A stretch of 64,000 bases of DNA from Porphyra umbilicalis (lineage: Eukaryota; Rhodophyta; Bangiophyceae; Bangiales; Bangiaceae), in the NCBI GenBank assembly GCA_002049455.2, contig KV918796.1, forward strand, positions 124,001 to 188,000, given 5' to 3'. The position numbers and the translations under genes were made by a program. The notes below the pieces were generated by a model that was given only the letters and a program-made list of their open reading frames with translations, ran no database searches and was not told where the DNA came from. Position 1 is the first letter of the stretch. Each line of letters starts with the position of its first letter. Shown one piece after another: positions 34,771 to 45,586 of this stretch.

Positions 34771-35086
34771 TAAGAGCATGTCCACCACTGGAGCCAACCG
34801 TTCTACCCGATCGCAACGTGTGCGCAGCGTGTGGCGCTGTCACTGGCTCTTCAGCGCGGAGCCGAAACTAAGCAGCTCACGTCTCAAGCTTTGGCTCGCG
34901 TCGACGTCTCAGGCCCTGGGCGTCTTTTGTGGCACGCCAGTATTCCCACAGACGGACTACAGAGAATCTCGCTGACGGCCGGATCATCATGGGATTGTCT
35001 GCAAGCCATGGGTCACGCTTTTCATTGGCTTTCGTGGTCTGACCATGGAAACAAGGGTTGATCAAACGACTCGGGGCGTCTCCTAA
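34771..35086 (+). repeat. Third, diverged copy of the foldback arm
   Basis: Begins GAGCATGTCCACCACTGGAG and follows the left arm of the palindrome in order: GGCGCTGTCACTGGCTCTTC, CGTCTCAGGCC, TTTGTGGCACGCCAGTATTC, CCACAGACGGACTACAGAGA and GGGGCGTCTCCTAAGAGC. It is in direct orientation to that arm and ends exactly where it starts, so arm units are tandemly stacked. Clearly more diverged than the two palindrome arms are from each other. Confidence 0.75.
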
Positions 35087-36271
35087 GAGCATTTCGAGTA
35101 ATGGAGCCAACCATCCAACCCAACGGCGACGTATGCGCAACGTATGGCGCTGTCACTGGCTCTTCTAAGGCAGAGCCAAAACTAGGCAGATCACGTCTCA
35201 AACATGGGCTCGCCTCGACGTCTCTGGCGGTGGGCCTCTTTTGTGGCACGCCAGTATTCCCACAGATGTACTACAGAGAATCTCCATGACTGCCAGATCG
35301 TTTCGCAACTGTCTACAAGCCAAGGGTCACGCTTTCCACTGGCCGAACAGGGAAGCAGGGGTTGGCAAAACGATTCGGGGCGTCTCCAAACAGGTCTGTT
35401 TGGAGTGGCGCTGCCGTTCAGGCTCCAAAAGAAGGGCGATCCCGCGAGGCCACCACGAGATGCAATAAGGGATTATGAACTGTGACCCGGTCTATTTGTG
35501 CGCCGTCACAGCCCCGTCACACCCCAGTTTTGGAGCGGATCCCAGCCACCAGTGCTCCAACAGTCCAAACGGCCAAAAGGTGCCACTTTTGGCTGTTTGC
35601 ACGGCTTGAGCCGTTGGTAGAGACGCTTTTAGTCTTGGGATCCCATAGATGCTTTTGAACAGGCGTGTTTGGAGTGGCGCACCGCCAAACATGCACGTTG
35701 TGAGTGGCCCTGCCATTGAAAGCGTCTCCACCAATGGCTCCAACCTTCAAAACAGCCAAACGTGGCATCCTTTGGCCCTTTAGACGGTTGGAGCACTGGT
35801 GGCTGGGATCCGCTCCAAAACTGGGGTGTGACGGGGCTGTGACGGCGCACAAATAGACCGGGTCACAGTTCATAATCCCTTATTGCATCTCGTGGTGGCC
35901 TCGCGGGATCGCCCTTCTTTTGGAGCCTGAACGGCAGCGCCACTCCAAACAGACCTGTTTGGAGACGCCCCGAATCGTTTTGCCAACCCCTGCTTCCCTG
36001 TTCGGACCACTCAAGCCAGTGGAAAGCGTGACCCTTGGCTTGTAGACAGTTGCGAAACGATCTGGCAGTCATGGAGATTCTCTGTAGTACATCTGTGGGA
36101 ATACTGGCGTGCCACAAAAGAGGCCCACCGCCAGAGACGTCGAGGCGAGCCCATGTTTGAGACGTGATCTGCCTAGTTTTGGCTCTGCCTTAGGAGTGCC
36201 AGTGACAGCGCCATACGTTGCGCACACTTCGCCGTTGGGTTGGACGGTTGGTTCCATTGGTGGAGATGCTC
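35087..36271. mobile_element. 1.2-kb near-perfect palindrome (foldback-type element)
   Basis: The left arm 35087-35632 and right arm 35715-36271 are inverted copies with only scattered differences. Examples are TTTGTGGCACGCCAGTATTC against GAATACTGGCGTGCCACAAA and GGGATTATGAACTGTGACCC against GGGTCACAGTTCATAATCCC. The central loop is about 80 bp. The outer ends are GAGCATTTCGAG and its inverse-like GGTGGAGATGCTC. One 8-bp insertion, GGACCACT, sits in the right arm near 36004. No transposase is encoded; it could only be a non-autonomous foldback element. The similarity of the arms implies recent formation or ongoing gene conversion. Confidence 0.85.
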
Positions 36272-36422
36272 TCATATTGGCGCGCACGGAACTCGGCAAT
36301 GGAACGAGCAATCAAAGCCCCCCCGGCTGTCTCCATCACACTCTCCTTCAAGCGTCGACCACTGATGGTCTTCTCCCCAACAGATATTGTGCCAATGCCG
36401 GTACACAGCACGCTGGGCGTAA

Positions 36423-38078
36423 GAGCACGTCTATCGGTGCGCCAAACAGCCATCTCAGATGGCATTTTCGCGATGTGGCATCTCTTTCGGATCCTCAAAA
36501 TGCCATTCACCATCCCCATACGGTCAGTCTCCATGCATATCCCACCCTCAGGAAGTACAGGTGTCCTTGCCGTGTTGCACGGTCGCTTTGGAATACTCCT
36601 GTGGCCTGCTGGTCCGGACCCGCACTTATTTATTCAAGTGCGGAATAATGACACTGAAGAAGTCGATCTGACGTCTTACAACACGCGCATCCGACTCCGC
36701 GATCTGACGCTCTTGTCTCAAAGCAGCAGGGAAAGAGATGCTGAGGCACCTCCAGATGGCCAGTGTACAAGTCTTTAAGCACCCGGACAATCCAGGACGT
36801 AGTAGGGCTTGCTTATGGACGCTCTGGACGACTTCCTGGCGGTATGAGGTCTCCATCGGGACGGATGTGGAATCTACTGCGATCATTTTGCAATCGTAGT
36901 TCTCGATCCCAAGTCGACCCCAGTCCACAAGCAACGTCCAATTTACGAAACCGAGTCAGTTCTGTCCATATGCCAGTAGGCCAGCATCCGGACGGGATAT
37001 GGATGGAGACCGAGAGCACGTCTATCGGTTCGTCAAATGCCGTCGTCATATCGCCATACATTTTGGCTATCGCTCGAGCGCATGTCTATCGGTCAATTTC
37101 CATCCATGGCGAACTTCTTTCTCACAGTCCTCCATATCACAGAGCAGGACAGCGCGGCCGCTCCATCAGCCGGTTCCATCGGCCGCCAGTGCCGCTTGTT
37201 TTTGAATGCGACATAGCACCCACTACGCTCGCTGCTGCACAATGGCACGGTGCGCTGCAGCAACCCTCCCTTTTGACGTCATCAGCGACAGGTGACGAAT
37301 TGCACCGGGCACTGGCTCGCCATCTTTCTGTTGACCGCCGCTGTACGCGCCGGACCGCACGCGGTTTCTGTCGCTGCGCTGGTGCCGCACGTCCACCCCC
37401 CCCCCCCGCCCATACATTGTGCTTCTATCCTTGTCCCCCCCCCCCCACGCGTGCGTGCTGGGTTCTTCGGCGCCGTGCGACAGGATCGACGACGACGTCC
37501 GCATTCTCCGAGTTCAATGCTTGCCACAACGCGAGGCGCTGCTTGACAAGTCCGACCCGATCTCAATACAACTCCTTGTGTCTCGCGCAATCGAAGGCAT
37601 ATGACTGGCTCTCGCATATAACGATCGCTTTGGCGATCGCCAAACAGAAAGCCATCCCGTGCAAATATGGCGATGGCTATGGCTCAATGCCTCCCAATAT
37701 GGCTCAATGGGTTCCCGATAGACATGCCCGTAGTTATAATATGGCGATTTGGCGCTCCGATAGACGTGCTCTGACTGTATCGACATCGCCATCCCCAAAA
37801 CCTCGACTTTTAGGGATGGGGATGGCGATACGCCAAACGACAGGAACCAATCGTATGAGCCGGATCACCCACGCTCAACAGAATCAGCCAGGGTCCTGAC
37901 CAATCCACCTCTCCTTCGTGCCTCGTGGTCCTGTCGTACTTTGACGAGACACTTCGTGACCGCATATCTGGCTTGCCACCTGGCCACACCGATAAAAATG
38001 CCGCGTCAGCGTCATCCCCAAACTGCCCAAAATATGGTTCTTTGGCGACGGTGGGATGGCCCACCGATAGACGTGCTC
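36423..38078. repeat. Dispersed GAGCACGTCTATCGG motif in both orientations
   Basis: GAGCACGTCTATCGG occurs at 36423 and 37014, a variant (GAGCGCATGTCTATCGG) at 37076, and the inverse CCGATAGACGTGCTC at 37757 and 38064 with a variant at 37715. Right after the direct copies lie GCGCCAAA or TCGTCAAAT, and before an inverted copy lies TTTGGCG, so the shared unit is near 24 bp. Forward copies are all on the left and inverse copies all on the right, as in decayed nested inverted-repeat elements. Between them lie GGCGAT/ATCGCC-rich stretches and C11-C13 runs near 37395 and 37435. No gene. Confidence 0.7.
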
Positions 38079-38506
38079 AAAGCCCGTGGCTATTGTCTCT
38101 GTGTGCGGAGGCGGTTGCGTTCGATTCGGGGGAGTCGCGCGCCGAAGAGTACAGTGCATTCTCGTTGCCTTGCTTGTGGATCCTGCTGTGCGCGCCCCCC
38201 GGATTGCACGCTCGGACTGACACCCCTAACCGTGGTACTGTATTGTCGCCCCGGTATTATTAGTGTGTGTAGTGTGTGACATTTTTGACGGGCTGGTTCA
38301 GCGAGGTCGGACACGAGGTGCCGCCGGCTCCTCCTGACACTGACCGGGCTGGAGCGAGGGGGGGCGACGCGCGCACGCGCGCGCTGAGACCGCTGGGCGG
38401 TCGCCCTTCACATTCATGAAGGATTCGGGCACAATTAGTCACAATGCAAGTTACAGTGAGGATCATTTGGTGAGAATCGCTTGACCAATGACTGAGCTCA
38501 GATATT

Positions 38507-38952
38507 GCTTCCTTCCAAAAAATGGCCGTTGCAGAGTGGTTGCAATCATTCAACAGAGTACGTGGACCAATGGAAAGGCTATAAATCATGTGTGTTCCTT
38601 ACACAGTCTCCTCATGCAGCTCTGCGCGCTGGAAACGCACATCTGGATCTCAAGAAATCTGGCGATGTTTGTTGATCTCATGACAAGTCACAGGTCTGGC
38701 CCAGAACCCTCCTCATGCCCTTTTCAGGCCCAAGCAAGCGGCCCAAAAATCTCAGGAAACCTCATTGTCGGTTGCAATGGCTCTGCGTGACTTCTGCAGG
38801 ACACATTGATTGGCTTGCAATATTACTGGCGGCAACTCTCAGCCAAAAGTACGATCGTGGCTTGTCAAACAGCCAATCCGACTTCATTTTTATGCTGTGT
38901 CGTCGGCTCTGCCTGCCTTCTCTCTGCAACTCCCATTTTTTTGGAGGTTAGC
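38507..38952. mobile_element. MITE-like element, copy 2, inverted relative to copy 1
   Basis: About 446 bp matching 2380-2824 in inverse orientation. The ends read GCTTCCTTCCAAAAAATGGC on the left and CATTTTTTTGGAGGTTAGC on the right. The shared interior includes TTGCAATCATTCAACAG, GCTGGAAACGCACATC-type and CAGGACACATTGATTGGCTT boxes. The ends are slightly more decayed than in copy 1. It is followed 10 bp later by the 150-bp tandem repeat. Confidence 0.8.
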
Positions 38953-38959
38953 CATACAT

Positions 38960-39480
38960 GCCGTCTTGCTCCGGTGTGGCGGGCGTGCGCCCTGCACGTT
39001 ATTTTTTTGCGCACGCGCGCGCGCGCGAGCGTTTGCTGTCACCCCCACCCCTTCCTGCAGGTCCGCGGCGGCCACAAGTGGGCTGTGTACGTGCCGGTTC
39101 CGGCGAATTGGCGTCGTCTTGCTCCAGTGTGGCGGTCGTGCGCCCTGCGCGTTCTTTTTTGCGCGCGCGCGCGCGCGCGCGCTTTTTCTGCCACCCCCCC
39201 CCTTTTGTCCCGGTCTGTGGCGGCCACGGGCGGGCTGTGTACGTGCCGGTTCCGGCGAATTGGCGTCGTCTTGCTCCTGTGTGGCGGGCGTGCGCCCTGC
39301 GCGCTTTTTTTATTGGCGCGCGCGCGCGCGCACGCTTTTGGCGGTCCCCTTTCCCCTTCATTCTGGTCCGTTGCGGCCACGGGCGGGCTGTGGACGTGCC
39401 GGTAGAGACGGATCGGCGTCATCTTGCTCCGGTGTGGCGGGCGTGCGCCCTGCGCGTGTTTTTGACGTGCGTGCAGCGCG
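38960..39480 (+). repeat. About 150-bp tandem repeat, 3.4 units, each with a (CG)n core
   Basis: Units start at CGTCTTGCTCC(G/A/T)GTGTGGCGG near 38962, 39115, 39267 and 39421. Each has TGCGCCCTGC, a T-run, a (GC)8-11 block, a C-rich block, then GGCGGCCACGGGCGGGCTGTG. The fourth unit is cut off at about 39480. The alternating CG tracts (39009-39030, 39160-39182, 39316-39332) are Z-DNA-prone. All frames are open through the block, with Arg-Ala repeats where CG runs are read. I regard it as non-coding, possibly the promoter side of the gene that follows. Confidence 0.85.
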
Positions 39481-39507
39481 CCGTTTCGTCGCACGGTGTG
39501 CACCTAC

Positions 39508-41900
39508 ACAATGGGTGGCGGGCCTACCGAGAAGCCCATGTTTGCCAAGTCCGTCGCCTTCCCTTACGCGGGCTCGCAACATGAGGCGCGGGCTGCTGTC
39601 GCTCGACTGTTTGCTCTTCCAGCGACGCAGGAGCTGGGCAACGTCGTGCACCGCCCCGCTACCGATGCTCATTGCGCTGTGACGGCAACGGGTTGAAGCA
39701 ACGAGATGCAGGAAACGCGTGGTGAGTGGGGCGCTGCCGCTCCGCTTGGCACACCACCGCCTGTGGTGCATCCACGCTCGTCTCGCACGGCGCCACCTCC
39801 CGGTGGACGCTGTGATGGTTTTTCGCGTCGTGTCGCTACTGGTGGTGGTGTCGCCGCCACTGGTGCCGCGGACGACTCCGCTGCTGACGCGGACGAGGCG
39901 GCGGGCGCCCACATCTTGGATGGTGACGCCGCCATTGCTTCCACTCGACGGGGCGCTCGGACGCGACCACCTGCAGGCGGGACAGCTTCCGCGCCAAGCG
40001 TTGCGGAAGAAGCAGATCAAAACGGAGATGGAAGTGAGGGGCCAGCGGCACCATCCGAGGTCACTGGTGCTCGCCCGCTGCAAGCTTGGATGCCCAAGGT
40101 GTTTGTCCAAGACTACATGCTTGACACGCTCGTGTGTTGTGTTCTTCAGACCTGCGCTTTGCCATTATTGCAGCCAATCGGCACGCGCCCGTCGCTGGTC
40201 TTTGCCGTCGTCATTGGGGACAAGAAGTCCCACTCTTGTGCGATTGTGATGCGGTGGGGCGGTGGCAAGACGAACATGTGCATCATGTGGGTGTCCAGCC
40301 GTGGTGGGTTCCTGTGCTCCTGCTTTCGTGGCACGCGGAATGCTATGTCCCTGTCTGCCACTTCCCGCAGTACGAGCTGCTCGCACGTGGCGCTTCTCAA
40401 GCAGGCGGTGGAAGCTGCGGGCGTGTCGGCCAACACCTTTCAGTCACGGATGTGCCTGCGCGCCGACGCTGCTGACTCTGCATTCAATGACGTGTACGGG
40501 TCGACCGTGGTGTGGCCAGTGCTCCATCGCTCGGTCTTCTCGCTTGTCACTTTCAGCGCGGCGAATGCGGCGGCGTTTGTGGCACCGGGATGCCGTCGCT
40601 TTCGCTCTCGGTGTGGCCACGTGCGTGTTGCTCGGGAACACCTCGGATCAGACGGCCGCACTATGGCGGATGTCGGGTCCTCCCCGGCTGCTGTGGCGGC
40701 TCGGTCGGCTTCTCGGAAGGCACCCACTCGGCTGCGGGTGCTCGACAATGAGGAGGAGGATGAAGGCGTGGAAAAGCAGCCGCTCCACACCATGCGCGGG
40801 CGTACTGACTCGGACGACTCTGAGAACGCCTTCACGCTGAGGCGGCAGGACGTGGTGAAGCTGGGGACGGCAGTCATCCGCACGTTTAATGTGCCATCAG
40901 AGACCGCCTGTTGCACCATCTGCGGCCACAACCCCACCTTCATTGACATTGATGCGCAGTTGCTTGGCTGTACGGACCCAGACAACGTCCCTTCCGTGCG
41001 ACCTGCGCTCAAAAGCCCTGTTCTCGACATTCCTTCCCATAAACTGTGCATCGTGGAGAAGGCGCCGCTTCGTGCAGCGATTGAAAAGGTGCGGCGGACC
41101 GCAGCACCGTTGACGGCTCCCCAAGTCGGGCTCCTCCAGGATTGGCACGCGACCATCTCTGCTCATGGCCGGCCAAGCCCCCAAGCTGCTGCTGCCGCCA
41201 TTTTTTGTGGTTCTTTCCACTCGGGCAGGAGATCTTACCTGCGGATCCGGCCGACGCTGGTCGTGGACCGGCTGGCGGCGATGATGAGGCGGTGGCACGG
41301 CCCGGTTCAGCTGATACGAGCCACCACCCAGCGGCCGCAAGGCCAAGCGGCCAAGGCGGACGCTGGAGGACGCCCTCCGCCAAGACAGCGACGGCAACAT
41401 GACGCTGGGTGGGGAGGGCGCGCCCGCCAAGCCTGCGGCCGACACGTGGCATGATCGGAAGGGAGTATGCGCGCCGGCGTTCGATCTTTTTCACCGCTAG
41501 GACGACAGCGTGTGGATTTGCGTCCGCCGCTTCCTCCATGGACCGGCCACACTTGATCACACACTCCTGCTCCCACGTTCACATGCCCGACAAGGGCCTT
41601 GGGGCAATGGCTGGCATCTCGAAGCAGGCGGCGGAGGTCGTGCACTCCATTGCGGTCGTCAACAGCACAAGGTTGGCGTACATGACGCCGGAAGCGTATG
41701 TCTCCCATCGCATTGTGCAACTAGCGTTCATGAAGCTGCGCAAGCTCTACCGGATGCATGCTGACAACGGTAACGGGGAGAACGACCACGTGCCCCTGTC
41801 TCCCTTTTTCCAAAAGCACATTCAGCACCAGTGCCAACTCGCGTCGGGTTGCGCCAGCCAGTCGGCGCGGATACCGGTAGGGGAGAACGTCGGCGGATAA
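39508..41900 (+). pseudogene. KDZ/Zisupton-like transposase remnant with SWIM-type zinc motif
   Basis: ATG at 39508 (MGGGPTEKPMFAKSVAFPYA) starts a frame stopped by TGA at 39694 and reopened in frame at ATG 39706 until 41452. At about 40305-40395 is a CxC...CxH zinc motif (FLCSCFRG...STSCSHVALL), as in SWIM domains. At about 40910-41000 is CCTICGHNPTFIDIDAQLLG, which fits the CxxCGxxPxxIxxD core of Kyakuja-Dileera-Zisupton transposases. After frame changes, 41590-41830 encodes DKGLGAMAGISKQAAEVVHS and NSTRLAYMTPEAYVSH, resembling the later part of the same family. The nearby Ulp1-type protease fits, because such proteases travel with these elements. The family call is from motif order, and a FAR1/MULE-type SWIM protein is an alternative. 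Not functional as it stands. Confidence 0.45.
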
Positions 41901-42163
41901 GCGCAGCGCGCGGCCACCGACGACGGGCGCGCAGGCGTGGCTCCGTCGGTAGTGCCGCACCAACGGACGGGAGGTACGAAATTTGCACGTGCTGATGTAG
42001 TGGACCAGGTCTCAGCTGCTGTAGCTGCTGTTGCCGAGGACCCGGCTCGCGTCGCTGATGGAGGTGCTGAGCAAGATGTCGACGGCAGTGTAGCGGCTGC
42101 CGAGGATGCGTACAAGGCAGACGCGCGCTCAATGGTGGTGCCCTTCGCGACAGCCGGGAAATC

Positions 42164-43129
42164 GTGGAGGACGCCAGCGGCGATGCCAAGGACATGAACG
42201 TCGCCAAAGGTGCCTCTGGCGACGCGAATGACGTGGTGGCGCTCTCCGACGACGGCGGCGATGAGGAGGCTGCGGGAGAGGACCCATTCATGGATGATGC
42301 GAGCGTCAATGGGCGTGCGTTGGCCAACTTTGACTCGTTGGCCAAGTCGACGGCGGCGCTCGAGGTGAACCGCTGCGTGCCGGTGAGTACGCTGCCCCTC
42401 AGCCCCCAAGAGCGGCGTCTAGTGCGGTAGCTGACGCAAGGCCGCCTTCTCTCCTCCCCCGTACGGTCGTGCAAAAAGGCACGGATCGACTGGACGGTCG
42501 CCGAATTGCGGCGCCTCCGCGGGGACCGGTGGTTGAACGAACAGCTCATGAACTTCTTTGCGGCCATGGTCAACTGGAGAGGCTTCCGGGGTCGGCGTCT
42601 CGGCGCCGACGCTGGTTCTGCAGCTGAGGAGCCGCTGTCGCCACGAGCCGTGATGTTCAGCTCGTTTTTCTTTTAACGTCTGTCTCCTCGGGCGGGGGCC
42701 TATGACTTCGATGGTGTGCGGCGGTGGAGCGCGGATATGGGCCTCAAGCCTGACGCAACCGACGTCATGCTCGTGCTCATCAATCAAGGCAGAATGCACT
42801 GGGCCCTTGTCGTGATCAACGTCAAGTAACAGACATTTTTGTACTACAACCCACTGCACGATGCCGACAGCTACAACACCGTCTCCATCTTGCGGCGGTG
42901 GTTGGTCGACGAGGTGTTCGAGCAGCTTGGTGCCTCTTTGGGAGATGCGCGGGGCGTGCCATTGTGTTAGAAGGTGCGTGACCCTTGTCTTCCAGTCCAA
43001 CAAGATGCTGGCAGCTGCGGCGTGTTCACCTTCAGTGCTGCTGAATGCTTCTCCCTCGATGCATCCGTGGCCTTCTCACAGCAGGACATTGGCGTGCTGC
43101 GGCGCCGCCTGGCGCTCGCCTTCTTCTGA
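42164..43129 (+). pseudogene. Ulp1/C48-type SUMO protease with four internal stops
   Basis: A single frame runs from an acidic lead (DDGGDEEAAGEDPFMDDASV) through the protease domain. Stops are TAG 42428, TAA 42674, TAA 42827 and TAG 42968, with the final TGA at 43127 and no frameshift. The Ulp1 landmarks are in order: WLNEQLMNFFAAMV (start of the fold), GRMHWALVVINVK with the catalytic His, TFLYYNPLHDAD with the Asp position, and PVQQDAGSCGVFTFSAAECF with the Gln and the nucleophilic Cys. The catalytic set is therefore present although the frame is interrupted four times. Such enzymes cleave SUMO-like modifiers and are common passengers of eukaryotic DNA transposons. It follows the KDZ-like remnant on the same strand. 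Confidence 0.68.
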
Positions 43130-45586
43130 CGACCTGTACAGCACCATCGACTCATCGGGCTTCTTGTCGGACTGCAAGCCGTTGTCGGGGTCCGACTCGG
43201 ACACCTCGGGCAACGAGAAGGATTGAGCTCAGCGTTCAAGGGCTGCCTCCCTTCAGACGGGACAGGCACGCAGTGTGGTTGGCTGGCGGCGGAGACACAT
43301 CGTTTTTTCCGGTCGACGCGGCAGCCGCTGCTATTTTTCCTGCTCGCCCGAGCCTCAGCTGCTGCATCGTTTGATTTCTGTGTTATAGCTCCAGTTGTTT
43401 ACTTCTGTCGAGTGGGTTCTGTTTCATGCTTGATGTCTGCTACCTTTCCAGTTTATCACGTCAAAAGTTCTTGCGTCTTGTTCCTCTTCGTTCCGCATAG
43501 CAACAATACCTCGTTCGCAGGCAGATTCCCTTCTGTATGACCTCATCGCTGCCAGGTGGGCCTACTTCCCTCGAACAGTGCACTTGCTCAGTCAACCCAA
43601 CGTACGATGGCCAAATGAGGCACTTAGTTGCCAGACTTGGGGTATGCATGATATTTGAGCATCTGAGATGAGGCTAACTACAGAACTGTCGGCTGGAGAT
43701 CCGGGCCCAGTACGAGGCAGGCCGCTGCCCCTTCACGATGCGATGCCGTCACGGAACTGCACGGACCTTACTCTGCGCATCCATACCAGGAGTGAATGCC
43801 AGGTGGGATAGGGCTCAACTGAAGCGACGCTATGGCATTGGGGAGCAGCAGGGAGAACAGTCCAGGCGGCTTTTAAAAGAAATGCACCGACCCCAGCATG
43901 AACGAGCACGTGACGAGACTCGCCAGACAAAAACAATGTGGAACTGTTGTGAGACCATCCACACGATCTGCCTGCGGCCCCTCGGACCGTCACGGACGCC
44001 TGCCCACTGTGTCAGCATTCCCCCCACTCCGTTTCTCTCCCCTCGCAACCAGAACACCGCTCCGTCCCGCTTTCTTAAGCCGCCTGCTGACACTAGGCCC
44101 TCCCCGGTCGTTGTCCGATAACAGGATTCCACAGCAACACACTCTGACTGGGGTACTGCAACACGGTTGCAGCAGCAGGTTTCCAATACCATGCCAGCAT
44201 ATGCCGCAGCAGCCGCAACGAAGCCTCTCGATGATGCGTGCTAACCTTCGGATGATACGAGTCAGCCAGTCATGCAGGCTGGTTGCCACAAAGCAGTTGG
44301 CACATGATTGCGCTCTTGATGCGCTCACATTGCAGGTAACCTCAGCCGTCGGCCGTACTTCATCCATCGTAATTGTAGACCGTATCCATTGAGCAGACCT
44401 GGGAGGCACCGCCACAGCCCGGCGCAACTGATCCACACGAGAATGACACTACGTATACTGATGGTCCACAAAAGCGTAGTGAACCGCTGAAGCTGTGACA
44501 GTGACCGTCCAAGAGCGTGCAGGTGGAACAGCGCCAGGGCTCCGATGCCATCACAAAGAGCTGGCACAATGTTGACTGCAGTGTCGGACGAGAGCATGTC
44601 CCAGTGTTGAAGGCACATGTGAGCCATGGTGCGATTTCTTTGATGTGTTCGCGTGTACTCGGCACCTGCAGAAGAACAATCAAATATGCTGTCCACGTTG
44701 GCTGGTTAACACTGAGCTTCAAAGAGAACATATTGGGTGGGAGCGGCGCGACGTACTGTGTTCTACCTCTTGTCATTCGGCTCAGCGGGTCTCTATGGAT
44801 AGCTGGTGGGCACTCATGAATGGGCCAGGAGTACTGGTATGCCCGCTGACAGAACTTTAAGGGGCTACTTGTGAAGTTAGATCACATCGACACGATGCTC
44901 ATAACGCTGTCTGTAGTTCCAAAACACGTTCTTGCACGTGCCGGCACGTGCTTGGATTTGGCGCGGAGCACAACAGTAGAACCCTCTTGATGAACCGGAG
45001 CACAGGTGCGCTTCTTTGGTCGTGCCAACACGCTTTCCGCGCGCGGGAGGGCAACCGCGCCGTTTTTGCCCGCCCTTCCGGGCTTCACGACCCGACGGTC
45101 ACCCGTATATCGGCTTGCCACCATGTCCTGCCTGCTTCTTGGGCGCCCTGTCCGTCACCACCCGCCTGTGGTCGGTTACGCGGTGGCTGGCGGGTGTCTG
45201 CCGCCTCCGTTTCCGCCTCACGACCGCGCTGCAAGGTGGTCCGCGGCAGCCCCGCTCGCCTCTTGTACCGTGTCGTTCAGTTAAGGTATGTTTCTTGTCC
45301 GCTCCCTCCGCGCCACGAGCAGGACCAGCAGCGCCGAGTATCCAACCAGTGACCGCGCACGTGGTGTCGCGCCACACACTGTCCCACAAGCAGCGCACGT
45401 GTGTCTCGTGCGTATGAGGGCATCGTCTTCATCGGTCGGTGCACGACGGCCCTTGCGAGTGCTTTGTCCGTGCGGAGCACCTGCTGCCTCGCGGACTGCA
45501 TGACGCCTCCCTCTAGCTGCCTTTCCTTTGTCGGCGTTCGTGCTGCGCACACTGGTTTCATCCTGACGAGCAGCCCCGTTTGAAAG
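43130..45586. other. Spacer between protease and helicase remnants
   Basis: No recognisable gene. 43200-43600 looks like 3'-flanking DNA (T-rich). 43600-44900 is about half GC with random-like frames. 45010-45560 is GC-richer with a + frame of Pro/Arg type and may contain the 5' region of the helicase-bearing gene. Confidence 0.35.
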
